From: Promethearchaeota archaeon
GTDB taxonomy: Archaea > Asgardarchaeota > Lokiarchaeia > Sigynarchaeales > SOKP01
Assembly: GCA_016839655.1 (NCBI GenBank)
Contig: JAEOTW010000255.1
Location: 1 to 45,559 of the forward strand
Direction: 5' to 3'
Length of the DNA stretch: 45,559 nt
The position numbers and the translations under genes are program-made. The notes beneath the pieces are model-generated. The model worked only from the letters and a program-made list of their open reading frames with translations, was not told where the DNA came from and made no database searches. Below, piece by piece: positions 44,539 to 45,559 of this stretch (positions within the stretch are counted from its first letter, which is position 1; the number at the start of each line of letters is the position of its first letter).

Positions 44539-45186
44539 TTGGTTATCATATTGGAGGATAAGCATAAAAATCAAAATAAGAAAAAGAAAATTATTGGCGA
44601 TTATAATAAGACAGCAAATTTTTATGACAAAAGATATGAAGTAATACAAAAAGAGAAGTATGAGGCAGTTTTAAATAATTTTAGAGATTTCAACAAAATA
44701 ATTTTAGATTTGGGATGTGGTACAGGTTTATTTTTTGAATATTTAATAAAAACAAATGTTGTTAAGAATATTACAAGGAGTAATTATATTGCAATAGATA
44801 TTTCCTGGAATATGTTATTAAAATTTAAATCAAAAATTTACAAAGATGATAATTTTAGCCATCCACCAAGCTTTATATTGTCAGATATTGATTATTTGCC
44901 CTTCAGAGAAAACATATTTGATATAATTTTTACATTTACATCATTCCAAAATTTACCATGTATTAGAAATGGAATCCAAGAATTATCAAGAGTATGTAAA
45001 AATAATGCCAACTTCATATTTTCAATCTTGAAAAAAAACTTAGATTTAGATTCTTTACTAAAAGTATTAGAACTTTATGTGAAAGATTTGATAGTAATTC
45101 AAAAAGAAAATTTAGAAGATATTATAATCCAGGGTAAGATTTCTCAATTAAAGACTTTTAGACCTATTATTTATAAAAAGAGTTAA
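44539..45186 (+). CDS. class I SAM-dependent methyltransferase
   Basis: A 215-residue Methyltransf_11/25-like protein. SAM motif I IILDLGCGTGLFFEYL (about 54-69), acidic loop IAIDISWNML (about 87-96), SDIDYLPFRENIFDIIFTF (about 116-134) and the LSRVCKNNANFIFSI motif near 149-163. The N-terminal 45 residues (KTANFYDKRYE) form the usual substrate lid. The substrate (a small molecule, lipid or protein) is not evident. The start is TTG at 44539, or at 44551. It ends within the convergent RIO kinase gene (about 20-base overlap). Confidence 0.88.
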   Translation: MVIILEDKHKNQNKKKKIIGDYNKTANFYDKRYEVIQKEKYEAVLNNFRDFNKIILDLGCGTGLFFEYLIKTNVVKNITRSNYIAIDISWNMLLKFKSKIYKDDNFSHPPSFILSDIDYLPFRENIFDIIFTFTSFQNLPCIRNGIQELSRVCKNNANFIFSILKKNLDLDSLLKVLELYVKDLIVIQKENLEDIIIQGKISQLKTFRPIIYKKS

Positions 45187-45559
45187 TTATCTCATCTATT
45201 TTACTTTCGATATTATATTTTTTTTGAAAGTAATTACATATATTTTCAATATCCCTTTCTAAAAGCGATTTTGCATTAGGATGATCAGTTGGAACCCATT
45301 GTAACCAATCAATTAATAATATATTTCCTTTTTCGTCTAGAACGATATTAAATTCACCTAAATCTCCATGTATCATATGTGCCTTTTTATATATTAATTT
45401 ATATTGCTTTATAATTCTGTTAAAGATTTTTAAGGGTTTATTTATATATTTATAATAAACTAATTCTTTTCCTCTCAAATAAGACATTATAATTATATGT
45501 CTATTATATCCTATAGGTTTGGGAGTATTCAATCTAAGAGGATTAATCCTTTCAAGAGC
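45167..45559 (-). CDS. RIO-type protein kinase (RIO2-like), N-terminus outside the window
   Basis: The C-terminal part of an atypical kinase, about 130 residues visible; the frame runs open to the right edge, so the gene starts outside. Motifs: hinge/second-strand region HIIIMSYLRGKEL, the catalytic loop HGDLGEFN (HxDxxxxN pattern), the metal-binding IDWLQWVPTDHPNA, then LLERDIENICNYFQKKY. The IDW-Q and HPNA blocks match RIO2 better than RIO1. RIO2 acts in small-subunit maturation; archaeal RIO2 begins with a winged helix, which cannot be checked here. Bud32 is less likely. Confidence 0.85.
   Translation of the reverse strand, partial: ALERINPLRLNTPKPIGYNRHIIIMSYLRGKELVYYKYINKPLKIFNRIIKQYKLIYKKAHMIHGDLGEFNIVLDEKGNILLIDWLQWVPTDHPNAKSLLERDIENICNYFQKKYNIESKIDEIINSFYK

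Noticed and set aside
1..45559. tRNA or rRNA genes, CRISPR arrays and insertion sequences
   Set aside because: I looked for GC-rich islands, clover-leaf ends, regularly spaced repeats and transposase motifs in every gap and found none.

Overview
The window is AT-rich DNA from an archaeon, most likely an Asgard archaeon (Promethearchaeota, Lokiarchaeia-like). The archaeal core is clear: RNA polymerase subunit Rpo3 with ribosomal proteins eL18, uL13 and uS9, a group II chaperonin (thermosome), an archaeal/eukaryotic-type TrpRS, TrmI, an Sm-like protein, a Clp1/Grc3-like kinase and a RIO-type kinase. The Asgard assignment is inferred from a Rag/Gtr1-like GTPase (HKxD G4 motif plus a C-terminal roadblock/longin-like domain), two further Ras-superfamily-like proteins (one degenerate), a eukaryote-like PPP phosphatase and the low GC content.

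Region 1 (about 1.2-11.5 kb, minus strand) is the most notable part. It is a compact operon, in transcription order hdrC, hdrB, a QmoA/HdrA-like subunit, an HdrA with an N-terminal CHCG domain, mvhD, a 1162-residue protein that fuses those last three modules into one chain, metV and metF. It resembles the MetFV-HdrABC-MvhD methylene-tetrahydrofolate reductase complex of the acetogen Moorella, but carries the HdrA-HdrA-MvhD unit twice: once as three genes and once as one fusion. metF is interrupted near its 3' end by a one-base frame shift at a run of nine A. An Lrp/AsnC regulator and a truncated MBL-fold hydrolase follow. A roughly 730-base gene-poor stretch with an 18-bp perfect palindrome lies upstream of the operon.

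Region 2 (12.2-23.6 kb) holds a small GTPase whose P-loop lies upstream of its first ATG, GTP-dependent PEP carboxykinase, the thermosome with an upstream Lrp regulator, TrpRS, an NTF2-like protein, the Rag-like GTPase, YjbQ with a degenerate GTPase, and TrmI. Region 3 (23.7-31.2 kb) holds an archaeal coiled-coil protein, serine hydroxymethyltransferase, the rpo3-eL18-uL13-uS9 cluster and a divergent aroA/aroC pair.

Region 4 (31.2-45.6 kb) is more mixed: a Gfo/Idh/MocA oxidoreductase, a Mut7-C protein, an FmdE-like protein, two alpha/beta hydrolases, a Clp1-like kinase, a tightly coupled ATP-grasp/M14-carboxypeptidase-like pair, an acidic Cys-tailed protein, an apparently solitary adenine-specific DNA methyltransferase, the PPP phosphatase, the Sm-like protein, a SAM methyltransferase and a partial RIO kinase.

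No tRNA, rRNA, CRISPR array, insertion sequence or transposase was recognised. Metabolically, glyA and MetFV point to folate-type C1 metabolism with Hdr-type flavin-based electron bifurcation. Two genes lack a usable ATG/GTG/TTG start in the frame that carries their conserved N-termini, and metF is frameshifted, so either small sequence errors or non-canonical decoding should be considered.
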